A model generated the notes under the pieces. The model saw only the letters and a program-made list of their open reading frames with translations, did not search any database and was not told the DNA's origin. A DNA stretch of 64,000 nucleotides from a virus, in IMG/VR virus record IMGVR_UViG_3300017917_001524, positions 1 through 64,000 of that record; one strand, 5' to 3'. The translations under genes were made by a program, and so were the position numbers. Positions 17,036 to 25,794 of this stretch are shown here, one piece after another; within the stretch, counting starts at the first letter, position 1, and each line of letters begins with the position of its first letter.

Positions 17036-17211
17036 AATTTCTGACCATACACCGCTTTTTGTTTTTTTGTTCTTTTTCGAACTGAAGGTTTAACGTATTC
17101 TTTTCTGTTTTTAAGTTCTGTCATTAAACCTGTTTTAAGTACTTTGTTTTTCAAAACTTTAAGTGCAGATTCGATACCACCCTTTTCTTTTCTTACATCA
17201 ATTATAATCAT
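17017..17211 (-). CDS. rpsU: ribosomal protein bS21
   Basis: 64 residues beginning MIIIDVRKEKGGIESALK and continuing through RKEYVKPSVRKRTKKQKAVYGQ, the bS21 core. The KPS-R and QKA-Y-Q spacing resembles Bacteroidota bS21. The open frame extends much further upstream, but those codons look random; the ATG at 17211 gives exactly bS21 length, and a TATTTATA box sits 16 nt before it. bS21 sits near the anti-Shine-Dalgarno end of 16S rRNA in the small subunit, so a phage copy may retune initiation on phage mRNAs. It sits on the strand opposite the head genes. Confidence 0.92.
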   Translation of the reverse strand: MIIIDVRKEKGGIESALKVLKNKVLKTGLMTELKNRKEYVKPSVRKRTKKQKAVYGQKLKNGLN

Positions 17212-17227
17212 AACAAAAATTAATTTA

Positions 17228-17235
17228 TATAAATA
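17228..17235 (-). promoter_or_regulatory. late-promoter-like TATTTATA box of bS21
   Basis: Exact TATTTATA on the minus strand, 16 nt before the bS21 ATG and inside the divergent gap with the 17312 gene. Confidence 0.6.
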
Positions 17236-17311
17236 TACCCAATTTTTTGTTTTAATAAAAATTTTTGCATACATTTTAATTAATAATAAATTTTTTATAA
17301 TGTAAAAATTA

Positions 17312-17740
17312 ATGAAGACAGGGAAATATATTCCGTTGGGAACATATAACAATATTAAAATAGGATACGGCACTGTTGATTTTAAAAACTTAAAATCAAT
17401 ATACATAACATTACAATCTTGGTTAGAACCAAAGCATATAAATAAATCGGAATTTGATTCAACAATACTCAAAACAAGAAGGGAAATTAAAACCAAAATT
17501 TCAACATTAAAAATATCAAGATTTAAACCTGAGTCAATTGTTGATATCAACATTAAAACGAACGGGATTAAACAAGATAAAAGATCTTTTATGAATATTG
17601 AATTGACATTATTTGTCAATCAATTGTTTGATATTAAAACAAATGAAACTAAAAACGATATAAAAGAACTTATTATTGACATAATTGATAATTGTTTATT
17701 AGACAAATCACTATATAATTTTAACGATAAGAAAAAATAA
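17312..17740 (+). CDS. hypothetical protein
   Basis: 142 residues, begins MKTGKYIPLGTYNN; mixed strands and helices with a Lys/Asp-rich C-terminus. Divergent from bS21 and 34 nt before the protease gene. It contains the phrase KSIYITLQSWLEP but no family is recognised. Position inside the head module suggests a head-related protein. Confidence 0.65.
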   Translation: MKTGKYIPLGTYNNIKIGYGTVDFKNLKSIYITLQSWLEPKHINKSEFDSTILKTRREIKTKISTLKISRFKPESIVDINIKTNGIKQDKRSFMNIELTLFVNQLFDIKTNETKNDIKELIIDIIDNCLLDKSLYNFNDKKK

Positions 17741-17753
17741 CAATTTTTCAATG

Positions 17754-17761
17754 TATTTATA
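17754..17761 (+). promoter_or_regulatory. late-promoter-like TATTTATA box of prohead protease
   Basis: Exact TATTTATA, 13 nt before the ATG at 17775. Confidence 0.6.
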
Positions 17762-17774
17762 GTAAAAACTATAA

Positions 17775-18467
17775 ATGAAAATATTAGGTCCGAATGATAT
17801 TGGTATTAGGGGCTTTTTGATAGAATACGATGCGGGTTACGTATCAGCAGACGAGTTACATAATCAACAAATTTTAAGAGAAATGAAGGACTTGGATTTT
17901 TCCCAAGACCTAATTCTTTATGCCGTTTTACAAAAATATGACACACCAAATAAAAACGGTAGAATTTACCCACAACGTTTACTTGAAAGAGAAAACGAAA
18001 AATACCAAGCATTAATTAAGAAAGGTAGTGCGTTAAATGAATTAAATCACCCAACATCATCACTTATTGATTTAGATAGAGTTTCACATTCAATTTTAGA
18101 AACTTGGTGGGATGGTAAAATATTAATGGGTAAAATTAAATTATTTACTTCTCCGGGTTGGAAGAAAATGGGTATTGTAAGCACTAAAGGTGATCAGGCT
18201 GCAATGTTGTTAATGAATGGTGCAACATTAGGTATTTCATCAAGAGGTGTTGGTTCACTTAAAAACATTAAAGGTCAAAACATTGTACAAGATGATTTTG
18301 AATTAGTATGTTTTGATTTGGTGTCATCACCATCAACACCTGGTGCATACATATTTTCAGACCCATCAGATAGAGAAAAATATCAAGAATCAATTGAAGA
18401 AAAAACAGACGATTCTGATAAGATTAAAAGATTAATGGGTCGTTTAGATAATTTTTTGAGTAAATAA
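17775..18467 (+). CDS. prohead core protease (gp21-like)
   Basis: 230 residues (T4 gp21 is 212). The herpesvirus-assemblin-type serine protease pattern is visible: ELNHP with candidate catalytic His92, GISSRG with candidate Ser155/156, and CFDLVSSPSTPG around 179-189. The enzyme matures the prohead by cutting scaffold, capsid and core proteins after (L/I)-x-E. Consistent with that, the capsid protein encoded downstream has LINE followed by AA at residues 57-62. It is followed by scaffold and major capsid genes in the T4 order 21-22-23. Confidence 0.92.
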   Translation: MKILGPNDIGIRGFLIEYDAGYVSADELHNQQILREMKDLDFSQDLILYAVLQKYDTPNKNGRIYPQRLLERENEKYQALIKKGSALNELNHPTSSLIDLDRVSHSILETWWDGKILMGKIKLFTSPGWKKMGIVSTKGDQAAMLLMNGATLGISSRGVGSLKNIKGQNIVQDDFELVCFDLVSSPSTPGAYIFSDPSDREKYQESIEEKTDDSDKIKRLMGRLDNFLSK

Positions 18468-18520
18468 CAAATTTTCTTTTGATTTTGATATCAATAAATA
18501 AATTTTTGTTTTTTTCAAAG

Positions 18521-18528
18521 TATTTATA
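18521..18528 (+). promoter_or_regulatory. late-promoter-like TATTTATA box of scaffold gene
   Basis: Exact TATTTATA, 19 nt before the ATG at 18548; probably drives scaffold plus major capsid protein. Confidence 0.6.
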
Positions 18529-18547
18529 TAAAAATAAATTTCAGTAA

Positions 18548-19765
18548 ATGAAAGAAAAATCAGTTTTAGAACAAGCGTTACTTCAAATCGAAACACTTGA
18601 AGAAGCCGTTAAAACAAATGCAAAGGGTATACTTGCTTCTACAATGAAACAAGAACTAAACGATTTGTTAAAAGAATCCACAGAAGAAGATGAGGAAATG
18701 GTTGATGATGTAAATGAACAACCAACACCTGATGAAGAGGAAGAAAATGACATGTCAGATGATGTTACTTCTAACGATGACGAAGAAGAAATATCAAATG
18801 ATGATGATGACACAGACCTCGATAATGAACCAGAAGAAGACTCTGACGACATGAGTTCCGATGATTTTGGTGGTAGTTTAGAATCTGACGATGAATTCGG
18901 ACCAGATGAAGATATGCCAACAGATGATTTTGAATATAATGACGAATCTGAAGACGATGAAGATGTTCTTGATATGACAGGTGCTTCAAATGATGAAGTA
19001 CTTAAAGTATTTAAGGCAATGAAACCAGAAGATGGTATCATCGTTAAGAAAGATGGTAACAACGTTGAGTTGGAAACTGGTGAAGATGATTTCATCATCA
19101 AGTTAGATGAAAAAGATGAAGAAATGTCAGAAGAATTTAGTGATGACGAATCATTTGAAGATGAGATTCACGAAACTGAAGAATCTGAAGACGAAACAAT
19201 CTACGAAATCGATTTAGATGATGAAGAAGGTGAAGAAACTGATGTTGAAGAATCAACTCATGAAGTTGAAGCAACTGAAGCCGCTAGAACAAAATGGAAT
19301 CCTCACGGAGATAAAGGAGAAGCTAAAAGAGCTGGCCTTCCAAGTAAAAAAATGTTTAAAGCTGGTTCAGGTAAGATTAATGAAGAAGTTGAAAAATTAA
19401 GAAAACAAAATTCAGAATATAAAAAAGCTTTAGTTCTTTTTAAAGATAAACTAAATGAAGTTGCCGTATTCAATGCTAATTTAGCATACGCTGTACGTCT
19501 TTTCACCGAACACACAACAACAAAACAAGAGAAACTGGATATTATGAAGAGATTTGATACAGTTTCTACATTGAACGAATCTAAGAATTTGTTCAAAACA
19601 ATGAAGACTGAATTGGAAACTAAAAAACCTATTACCGAAACAGTCGCAGAAAAAATCTCAATGGCACCAAAAACTTCGTCTTCTACTGAAGTATTATCAG
19701 AATCAAAAGTTTATGAAAATCCACAGTTTAAGAGAGTTAAAGATTTGATGTCAAAAATGCAATAA
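18548..19765 (+). CDS. prohead scaffold / core protein (gp22-like)
   Basis: 405 residues. A helical N-terminus (MKEKSVLEQALLQIETLEEAV) is followed by a very acidic Asp/Glu region to about residue 240 and a helical C-terminal third with coiled-coil character (KINEEVEKLRKQNSEYKKALVLFKD in two parts). Composition and position between the gp21-type protease and the capsid gene match T4 gp22, which forms the internal core and is degraded during maturation. It is longer than T4 gp22 (269) because of the acidic region. Confidence 0.8.
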   Translation: MKEKSVLEQALLQIETLEEAVKTNAKGILASTMKQELNDLLKESTEEDEEMVDDVNEQPTPDEEEENDMSDDVTSNDDEEEISNDDDDTDLDNEPEEDSDDMSSDDFGGSLESDDEFGPDEDMPTDDFEYNDESEDDEDVLDMTGASNDEVLKVFKAMKPEDGIIVKKDGNNVELETGEDDFIIKLDEKDEEMSEEFSDDESFEDEIHETEESEDETIYEIDLDDEEGEETDVEESTHEVEATEAARTKWNPHGDKGEAKRAGLPSKKMFKAGSGKINEEVEKLRKQNSEYKKALVLFKDKLNEVAVFNANLAYAVRLFTEHTTTKQEKLDIMKRFDTVSTLNESKNLFKTMKTELETKKPITETVAEKISMAPKTSSSTEVLSESKVYENPQFKRVKDLMSKMQ

Positions 19766-19798
19766 AATAAAAACAAAAAATAAAAAACAAAAATTAAA

Positions 19799-21523
19799 AT
19801 GGGAGCATTATTAGAATCTGGTATTGTTGGTAACATTGGTCTTAAGCACCTTCGTGTTATTAAAGAAGATACCATTAAAAAATGGGATGACCTAGGATTC
19901 CTAGAAGGTCTTGAGGGTCACCAAAAAGATAACATCGCTCAGTTGTATGAAAACCAAGCGTCATATTTGATCAATGAAGCTGCAGTAGCAGATGCTTCAG
20001 GTTCATTTGAGACAGTTGTGTTTCCAATCATCAGACGTGTATTCTCTAAATTATTGGCAAACGACATCGTTTCAGTTCAAGCGATGAACTTACCTATCGG
20101 TAAATTATTCTACTTCATTCCTAAAATTCAGGATAGAAAAGTGGGTGGTGGTCACTACGCACCTTATGGTATTCCTGGTGGTTCAGGTTCAGCAAGTGAC
20201 GGTTACACTGGTATAAATCTTTATGATCGTTTCTATGAGACTGGTGATGGTAACAGCCCTGACACAGGTCTTTTCGATTACTCTAAAGGTCAATTCTCTG
20301 GAATTACTTTAAGTGCATCTAACGTTGTTAGGTTTAGTAATGGTGTTGTTGAAACTATTGCTGCATCTGCATTAACCGGTACTTCAGTATCATCATTAAT
20401 TGTCGCATTTACTGGTTTCAATAAAGATGGTCAAGGTAAATTAATCGGACCAAACGGTAACGTTATGGATACTGAAGAATTCTTGGCATCTGCAACTGTA
20501 TCATTTAGTGGTGCTTCAAGAAATTTTAACGTTGTAACACAAAAATACGGTAAAGGTATTGTTGAATACGGTAGAAAATCATCAGCAACATCATACCCAT
20601 CAGGTAAATTCACTGATATTTGTGATGAAGAAGGTACAATTTACATTCAGGTTGATGTTCAATCATATTCACCAACTTCAGGATTCTCAAACGCAACACT
20701 TGCTTCAGGATTTACCGCTAGTGATGTGACTTTATCGTTCAGAATCTATGACACATTGGAATTTGAAGATGAAATCGGTGAGGTTTCATTTGATTTGGAA
20801 TCTGTGACTGTTTCTGTGACTGAAAGAAAGTTACGTGCTACATGGTCACCTGAATTGGCTCAAGACGTAAGTGCTTTCCACAACATCGACGCAGAAGCTG
20901 AGTTAACAGCATTGTTATCTGAGCAAATCGCAGCAGAAGTTGACCGTGAAATCTTACGTGACCTAAGAAAAGGTGCTGCATGGGTTGCTAAATGGGACTA
21001 CAACGAATGGAAATATGGTAACAACGGTTCAGCATACGTTGGTTACACACAAAAAGACTGGAACCAAACATTGGTTACAAAAATCAACCAAGTTTCAGCT
21101 CAAATCCATAAATCAACATTGAGAGGTGGTGCTAACTGGATCGTAGTATCTTCAGAAGTATCTGCAGTATTCGACGACTTAGAGTATTTCCACGTTTCAA
21201 ACGCGGCACCTGAACAAGATCAATACAACATGGGTATTGAAAAAATCGGTTCATTAGCAGGTAGATATCAAGTATATCGTGATCCTTACTTCCCACCAAA
21301 CAAGATTTTGATTGGTCACAAAGGTAAGTCATTACTAGATGCTGGTTATGTATACGCACCATATGTACCGTTACAATTAACCCCAACTATGTATAATCCG
21401 TTCACTATGACACCTATTAAAGGTATCATGACAAGATACGCGAAAAAGATGGTAAATAACCGTTATTTCGGTGTGATCACATGTCACGGTATTAACATTT
21501 TCGATTTCAACACATTAAGATAA
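19799..21523 (+). CDS. major capsid protein (gp23-like)
   Basis: 574 residues (T4 gp23 is 521). The N-terminal propeptide ends at a clear prohead-protease site, LINE|AAV after residue 60; the mature protein would start at Ala61. Conserved gp23 features include ETVVFPIIRRVF, the LSEQIAAEVDREILRDL helix, and the C-terminal NRYFGVITCHGINIFDF. Codon choice is richer in C-ending codons than the neighbours, as expected for a highly expressed gene. Preceded by an A-rich leader and followed by a strong terminator. Confidence 0.95.
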   Translation: MGALLESGIVGNIGLKHLRVIKEDTIKKWDDLGFLEGLEGHQKDNIAQLYENQASYLINEAAVADASGSFETVVFPIIRRVFSKLLANDIVSVQAMNLPIGKLFYFIPKIQDRKVGGGHYAPYGIPGGSGSASDGYTGINLYDRFYETGDGNSPDTGLFDYSKGQFSGITLSASNVVRFSNGVVETIAASALTGTSVSSLIVAFTGFNKDGQGKLIGPNGNVMDTEEFLASATVSFSGASRNFNVVTQKYGKGIVEYGRKSSATSYPSGKFTDICDEEGTIYIQVDVQSYSPTSGFSNATLASGFTASDVTLSFRIYDTLEFEDEIGEVSFDLESVTVSVTERKLRATWSPELAQDVSAFHNIDAEAELTALLSEQIAAEVDREILRDLRKGAAWVAKWDYNEWKYGNNGSAYVGYTQKDWNQTLVTKINQVSAQIHKSTLRGGANWIVVSSEVSAVFDDLEYFHVSNAAPEQDQYNMGIEKIGSLAGRYQVYRDPYFPPNKILIGHKGKSLLDAGYVYAPYVPLQLTPTMYNPFTMTPIKGIMTRYAKKMVNNRYFGVITCHGINIFDFNTLR

Positions 21524-21537
21524 TCGAATGTTAACAT

Positions 21538-21573
21538 AAAAAAAAACCCCCTGATTTTTCAGGGGGTTTTTTT
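21538..21573 (+). terminator. intrinsic terminator after major capsid gene
   Basis: Stem CCCCCTGA/TCAGGGGG with flanking A and T runs (loop TTTT). It also covers the stop of the convergent homing endonuclease gene, so it can act in both directions. Confidence 0.85.
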
Positions 21574-23241
21574 ATGTTGATTTATTTCCATTTTATATTT
21601 AAACAACCCACAATCCCAAATTCTTTCATATCCGATTTCGTTCATTAATTCTTTTTCTGACTTGTTAAAATCTAAATGCGGGTATTTTAATTTTAATGTT
21701 TTTTTACCAAAACCAAACTTATGAAAACGTTTATATTTATCAATTTTTGAATTATAATAGTGATATTTCGGTGGAATAATATTACATAATTTAAAACCAA
21801 TTTTTTCATAAAGATTATTTTTTTCATTAGGTGACCATCTTCTATCTGCGAAACTAATAATAGTTTCAGGGTAATATTCATTTATGAAAATTTTTATGAA
21901 TTTTGATGCCAAACCACTAATAATGAAATTTTGTTTAATGGCAAAACGAGATAACTCAAATTCATTTTTTACTGATTTTGTCATGTTTCTACTTTCATTA
22001 AATGTCATTACCCCAACTAATTCATCACGATAAAATGCTCCGTATTTAATTGTTGAATTGTCATTACCTTGTATGTGGTTTTCATTTAAAAATTTTGATT
22101 TAATGTCTGAGGTGATTTTTTTTATAATAACATTGCGTCCACCAATTTTAACACCATCATTAATTTTAAGAAGATGTTTAATTTTATTTTTAATTAAAGG
22201 TTTCTTTAATACCCATTCATCTTCAAAAATATGTATTAAATCATACCCAATTTTATTACATTCGATTGTTTTATCTAAATGATATGTGGAATTTTTACCC
22301 ATCTTTTCAGTGTGATAATATAATCCGTTATATTCGATACATAATTTAAAATCAGGTAATACTAAATCAATCTCTTTACCGTTAATTAGTCTTCTATTTC
22401 TACCTTTTTCAACATTAACACCTAAATCCTTAATAAAATTCATTATTTCAATTTCACCACTTGAAGTCCATGTTGGTGTCATATTTTCATTACCAATGAT
22501 TGAATTTTTTCGAAATAAATCAGTTGATGTTTTTGATGTGAGTTTTTGATTTGGAAAAAGTAATTTATAATCCTGAGAACTCATATTATGTTTATTTTTC
22601 AAATGTGTATTTGAAATAACTTTCATTTTTTCACCACATAGTTTACATTCAACACTATTATGTGTATTCTCATTTATAAAATTTTTCTTTTCAATTTCGT
22701 TACATGATGTCGTTAGATATTTTTCATAATTTTTATTTCTTTCAATGAACTCACTCACATCACCATGCACATTATTGATATGTTTGGTTAAGCTTCCTGT
22801 TTTATTTGTTAAATCGGTTGTTTTCCAATCACATTCAGGACAATTTAAATAATCAACATTTTCAATTACTTTATCTATTAGGTTAAAATATTGAAAATGC
22901 CAATATGTACCATGTGTTTTTTTATAATTAGATCTATATAATTTTGATGGAATATCAATGTCAGTAAAACAATTTTTAATATGTGATATACATGAACCAC
23001 TTTTATTTTCAATATCATTAAATTCTTTACCACATTTTTTACATGATAGAATTTTATTTGTTGTATCGATAATAAAGGGTTTCTCAATGTGTTTAATTTG
23101 TCCACCTTTTTTTTTAAGTGGAATGTTATTATCCAACAATATTTTTTTAATTTTTATTTTACCAACATTATATTCCTCGCACAATTTTGAAATTGAATAA
23201 TTTAATTCATTATATTTTTTAATAATTTCTTTTTCTATCAT
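21559..23241 (-). CDS. free-standing Vsr-like homing endonuclease
   Basis: 560 residues. The N-terminus resembles a helix-turn-helix (SISKLCEEYNVGKIKIKKIL). Three zinc-finger-like segments follow (CKKCGKEF...H, CPECDWKT...H-x4-H, CKLCGEKM...HLKNKH). The catalytic core has EIDLVLPDFKLCIEYNG and YDLIHIFEDEW, the Vsr/EDxHD nuclease pattern. The C-terminal domain has FLNENHIQGN and a GNAT-like fold (ELVGVMTFNESR). It is antisense and immediately 3' of the major capsid gene, a typical target for such enzymes. The 60038 gene is a relative. Confidence 0.85.
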   Translation of the reverse strand: MIEKEIIKKYNELNYSISKLCEEYNVGKIKIKKILLDNNIPLKKKGGQIKHIEKPFIIDTTNKILSCKKCGKEFNDIENKSGSCISHIKNCFTDIDIPSKLYRSNYKKTHGTYWHFQYFNLIDKVIENVDYLNCPECDWKTTDLTNKTGSLTKHINNVHGDVSEFIERNKNYEKYLTTSCNEIEKKNFINENTHNSVECKLCGEKMKVISNTHLKNKHNMSSQDYKLLFPNQKLTSKTSTDLFRKNSIIGNENMTPTWTSSGEIEIMNFIKDLGVNVEKGRNRRLINGKEIDLVLPDFKLCIEYNGLYYHTEKMGKNSTYHLDKTIECNKIGYDLIHIFEDEWVLKKPLIKNKIKHLLKINDGVKIGGRNVIIKKITSDIKSKFLNENHIQGNDNSTIKYGAFYRDELVGVMTFNESRNMTKSVKNEFELSRFAIKQNFIISGLASKFIKIFINEYYPETIISFADRRWSPNEKNNLYEKIGFKLCNIIPPKYHYYNSKIDKYKRFHKFGFGKKTLKLKYPHLDFNKSEKELMNEIGYERIWDCGLFKYKMEINQHKKTP

Positions 23242-23315
23242 GAGTAAATATACGTAATTTTGGGGTAATAATGAAAGGGTTTTGGTGTTTTAAATTTTTT
23301 TATTATTTTTATGTT

Positions 23316-23639
23316 ATGGAAATTGAATATGAAACATTAAGACTTGACGTACTTCAAAAAATAATTGATTTACGTTCATTACCATATAAGGTCTATAAAA
23401 AAGAAAAAGACACTAAAAATGGTATCATTGAAACATTAAGGTTAGACGATGATGGTAAATTCATTTTTGAAACCACATACGAAAAATCTAATGGCGGATT
23501 TATTGTTGGTATCGATATGAGAAATAAAAAACATATGGAAGAAATTCATAAATTAATTGAAAAGAAAATCGCACACAAAATTCCTCGTTATTCGGACAAT
23601 AGATTACAATATTGGTCAGAACAAAAACTAATATCATGA
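23316..23639 (+). CDS. hypothetical protein
   Basis: 107 residues starting MEIEYETLRLDVLQK at 23316; the frame is open to an ATG at 23271, but that adds an aromatic-rich non-conserved segment. It has alternating strands and a helical end (HMEEIHKLIEKKI). Its stop overlaps the ATG of the dCMP deaminase gene, so they are coupled. No family recognised. Confidence 0.65.
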   Translation: MEIEYETLRLDVLQKIIDLRSLPYKVYKKEKDTKNGIIETLRLDDDGKFIFETTYEKSNGGFIVGIDMRNKKHMEEIHKLIEKKIAHKIPRYSDNRLQYWSEQKLIS

Positions 23640-24076
23640 ATTGGAAAGACTATTTTTTAGGGATTGCAGAACAAGTTAAATTAAAGTCTAAAGACAATAA
23701 TACCCAAATAGGTGCTGTAATCGTTGGGGAAGACAATGAGATCCTTTCTACGGGGTATAATTCATTTCCAAGGGGTTTGGACGATAATATCCCCGAACGT
23801 CAGGAAAGACCTGAAAAGTACTTTTGGTTCGAACATGGTGAGAGAAATGCAATATATAATGCTGCTCGTGTAGGTACACCATTAAAAAATTCCACAATGT
23901 ACATTACATCAGGATTACCGTGTATGGATTGTGCTAGAGCAATTGTTAATTCTGGGATAAAAAAAGTCTATTGTAAAGAAATTTGTACAACAAACAACAA
24001 AGACAAATGGGATGAACACCAAAAAAGAAGTTTACAGTTGTTTAAAGAGTGTGGTGTTGAAGTCACATTTTATTAG
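23636..24076 (+). CDS. dCMP deaminase
   Basis: 146 residues. The zinc-deaminase motif is complete: H67-G-E69 in EHGERNA, and PCMDC with Cys96 and Cys99, plus TQIGAVIV at the start and a C-terminal ECGVEVTFY strand. The enzyme converts dCMP to dUMP and so feeds thymidylate synthesis in the infected cell, as T4 Cd does. Start is ATG at 23636 inside the previous stop (ATGA). It overlaps the convergent ParB-ART gene by 14 nt. The dUTPase at 35470 makes dUMP by the other route. Confidence 0.9.
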   Translation: MNWKDYFLGIAEQVKLKSKDNNTQIGAVIVGEDNEILSTGYNSFPRGLDDNIPERQERPEKYFWFEHGERNAIYNAARVGTPLKNSTMYITSGLPCMDCARAIVNSGIKKVYCKEICTTNNKDKWDEHQKRSLQLFKECGVEVTFY

Positions 24077-25079
24077 CAATAAAATCGTCATAATACATTT
24101 CTAATTGACGTTCTGTTTCAAAATATTTTACGTTATCTGGCGGGGTGTAATTAACCATTTCTCTACCTTTAATTACTAAACCATCATACCCCAACCTTAA
24201 CATTTCTGTTGGTATATCTGTGTTTTTAAAAAATTCGGTTGTGTCATAATCAAGACCACGTTCTTTACACCAATTATTAATTAGATTTTGTAAGAAAATT
24301 TCCGCAAAGTTTGCGTCATGGACAACTTTAGGGGTTTTAGGTATTGCATTTAAAACGAAATAAACTTTACCATATTCTTTCGCCATTTTTTTATTACTTA
24401 AAAATGCTGTATATAATCCAGATCCGAATCTAGCTCCAGCATTGTTTTCTGAATACCTATCTTTCATTCCACGTAAAGTCACATTTTTACGTTTCCATTT
24501 TATATAATCGGATCTTGATTGTTCATTTAAATTTTCTCTATGTTTGTTGAAAAAATTAATATGAAATTGATCATATCCATCATCTGATAACGGTTTAATT
24601 GGATTCGCTTCAATTGTTAAATTGACGTTTAAATTTTTCTTTAATGTTTTGGCTGCAAAATATCTATGATGACCGTCTTCCAAATAAAATTTTTTACCGT
24701 TAAATGACACATCAATTGGATCATTTAAATTGATCTTTTTAGACCACTCAATAGGTGTTAAATTACTTTGTTGTATTTCATGGTAAACATTATCTAAATC
24801 CGTTCTCCATTTAATACCAATTACTTTTGGTGATAACAATTTAACACTATCTTCGGTAAACCCAAACGCAGCTAAATCTAATGCGATGTCTGAAAACCCC
24901 CCTGACCTTAACAATTCTTCAGGTGTTTTATATTTTTTACATTCGTTTACCAATAAATTATAACCAATTTTTTTGTTTTCAACTATATTGTCAATATTGG
25001 GGAAAACCTCAACATCGTTCAATAAAATTTTTTTACCAAATAACGATTTAATCTGTGATTCAAATAATATTATTTTCAT
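24063..25079 (-). CDS. ParB/Srx-fold plus ADP-ribosyltransferase-like fusion protein
   Basis: 338 residues from the ATG at 25079; the open frame extends to 25142 but would overlap the upstream gene. Residues about 85-160 form a ParB/sulfiredoxin-like domain with LEDGHHRYFAAK at 133-144. Residues about 200-320 resemble an ADP-ribosyltransferase fold: LRGM with Arg203, FGSGLYTA at 218-225, and YDGLVIKGREMVNY with Glu307. Such domain pairs occur in large phage polyvalent proteins; this is a compact version. It may modify host proteins or be packaged like T4 Alt. Domain calls are from motif recognition, and activity is inferred. Confidence 0.65.
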   Translation of the reverse strand: MKIILFESQIKSLFGKKILLNDVEVFPNIDNIVENKKIGYNLLVNECKKYKTPEELLRSGGFSDIALDLAAFGFTEDSVKLLSPKVIGIKWRTDLDNVYHEIQQSNLTPIEWSKKINLNDPIDVSFNGKKFYLEDGHHRYFAAKTLKKNLNVNLTIEANPIKPLSDDGYDQFHINFFNKHRENLNEQSRSDYIKWKRKNVTLRGMKDRYSENNAGARFGSGLYTAFLSNKKMAKEYGKVYFVLNAIPKTPKVVHDANFAEIFLQNLINNWCKERGLDYDTTEFFKNTDIPTEMLRLGYDGLVIKGREMVNYTPPDNVKYFETERQLEMYYDDFIANKM

Positions 25080-25086
25080 ATTATGT

Positions 25087-25782
25087 TTACCATGTTTTGC
25101 AAGCCCAATAGCGTGGACGGTAGCGAGGCCCAGGATTGTCACATCTATGTCTTGCCCTGAATGATTTTCTTCTTTCAGGGTTACTTTTTTTAATTCTCAT
25201 GTTAGGATCACCAAAGTTTACTTTAACAACATTTCCTTTATCATTCTTAACATACACTTTGAATTTTTTTACATCACCCTGCATGATTTTATTCAACTTA
25301 ACTTTTCTACCTTTATATTCGGCTTCATTTAATTGATCGTCAGGTGTGTAATCGGTCTCTTCAACTGAACCATACACATCTTCATATATTTTTTTCTTTT
25401 TAGGAACACAATTTGGGACTTCTTTACCATTTTTCATTTTTTTACCCACCATTTCATATCCTTTCCAACATGGATCATCACCTTTCATTTTTTCTTCAGA
25501 CAGATCTTCTTTTTCCATTTGTGTTTCAATGAAATTCGCAACTTCTTGAATATCATCTTTTGATGTTGCAATATGGTCAGCAGCCCATGCATGTTCGCCG
25601 GTAACTAAATCCACAAATTTTGGGTGGTGTTTATATTTTAGGATAGTTTCAACGTAATTTTTAATTGACACTAAATTAGACATCACCATGTATGTCCCAT
25701 CATCCTCAGTTGTATTTTCATTAATTTGTTTGTCAATTAATAGTTTTAATTGATTTTCGGTGATTTTAATAATTTTACCCAT
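25087..25782 (-). CDS. conserved phage protein with Arg-rich C-terminal domain
   Basis: 231 residues. N-terminal helix MGKIIKITENQLKLLIDKQINE ends in I-N-E, the same prohead-protease-type site as in the capsid protein. The middle has GDDPCWKGYEMVGKKMKNGK. The C-terminus (about 165-231) is a compact basic domain: VNFGDPNMRI, PERRKSFRARHRCDNPGP, RYWACKTW. That C-terminal pattern is familiar from many large phages but has no established function. Probably packaged in or part of the virion; one gene upstream of the ParB-ART gene. Confidence 0.65.
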   Translation of the reverse strand: MGKIIKITENQLKLLIDKQINENTTEDDGTYMVMSNLVSIKNYVETILKYKHHPKFVDLVTGEHAWAADHIATSKDDIQEVANFIETQMEKEDLSEEKMKGDDPCWKGYEMVGKKMKNGKEVPNCVPKKKKIYEDVYGSVEETDYTPDDQLNEAEYKGRKVKLNKIMQGDVKKFKVYVKNDKGNVVKVNFGDPNMRIKKSNPERRKSFRARHRCDNPGPRYRPRYWACKTW

Positions 25783-25785
25783 GTT

Positions 25786-25793
25786 TATAAATA
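25786..25793 (-). promoter_or_regulatory. late-promoter-like TATTTATA box
   Basis: Exact TATTTATA on minus, only 3 nt before the ATG at 25782. Confidence 0.5.
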
Positions 25794-25794
25794 T

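Noticed and set aside
17212-17619. Upstream extension of the bS21 open frame (about 136 extra codons)
   Set aside because: Hydrophobic, low-similarity sequence antisense to the 17312 gene; bS21 length and promoter position fit the ATG at 17211.
18583-19101. 172-codon leftward ORF opposite scaffold gene
   Set aside because: Poly-Ser shadow caused by GAT/GAA-rich acidic codons on the other strand.
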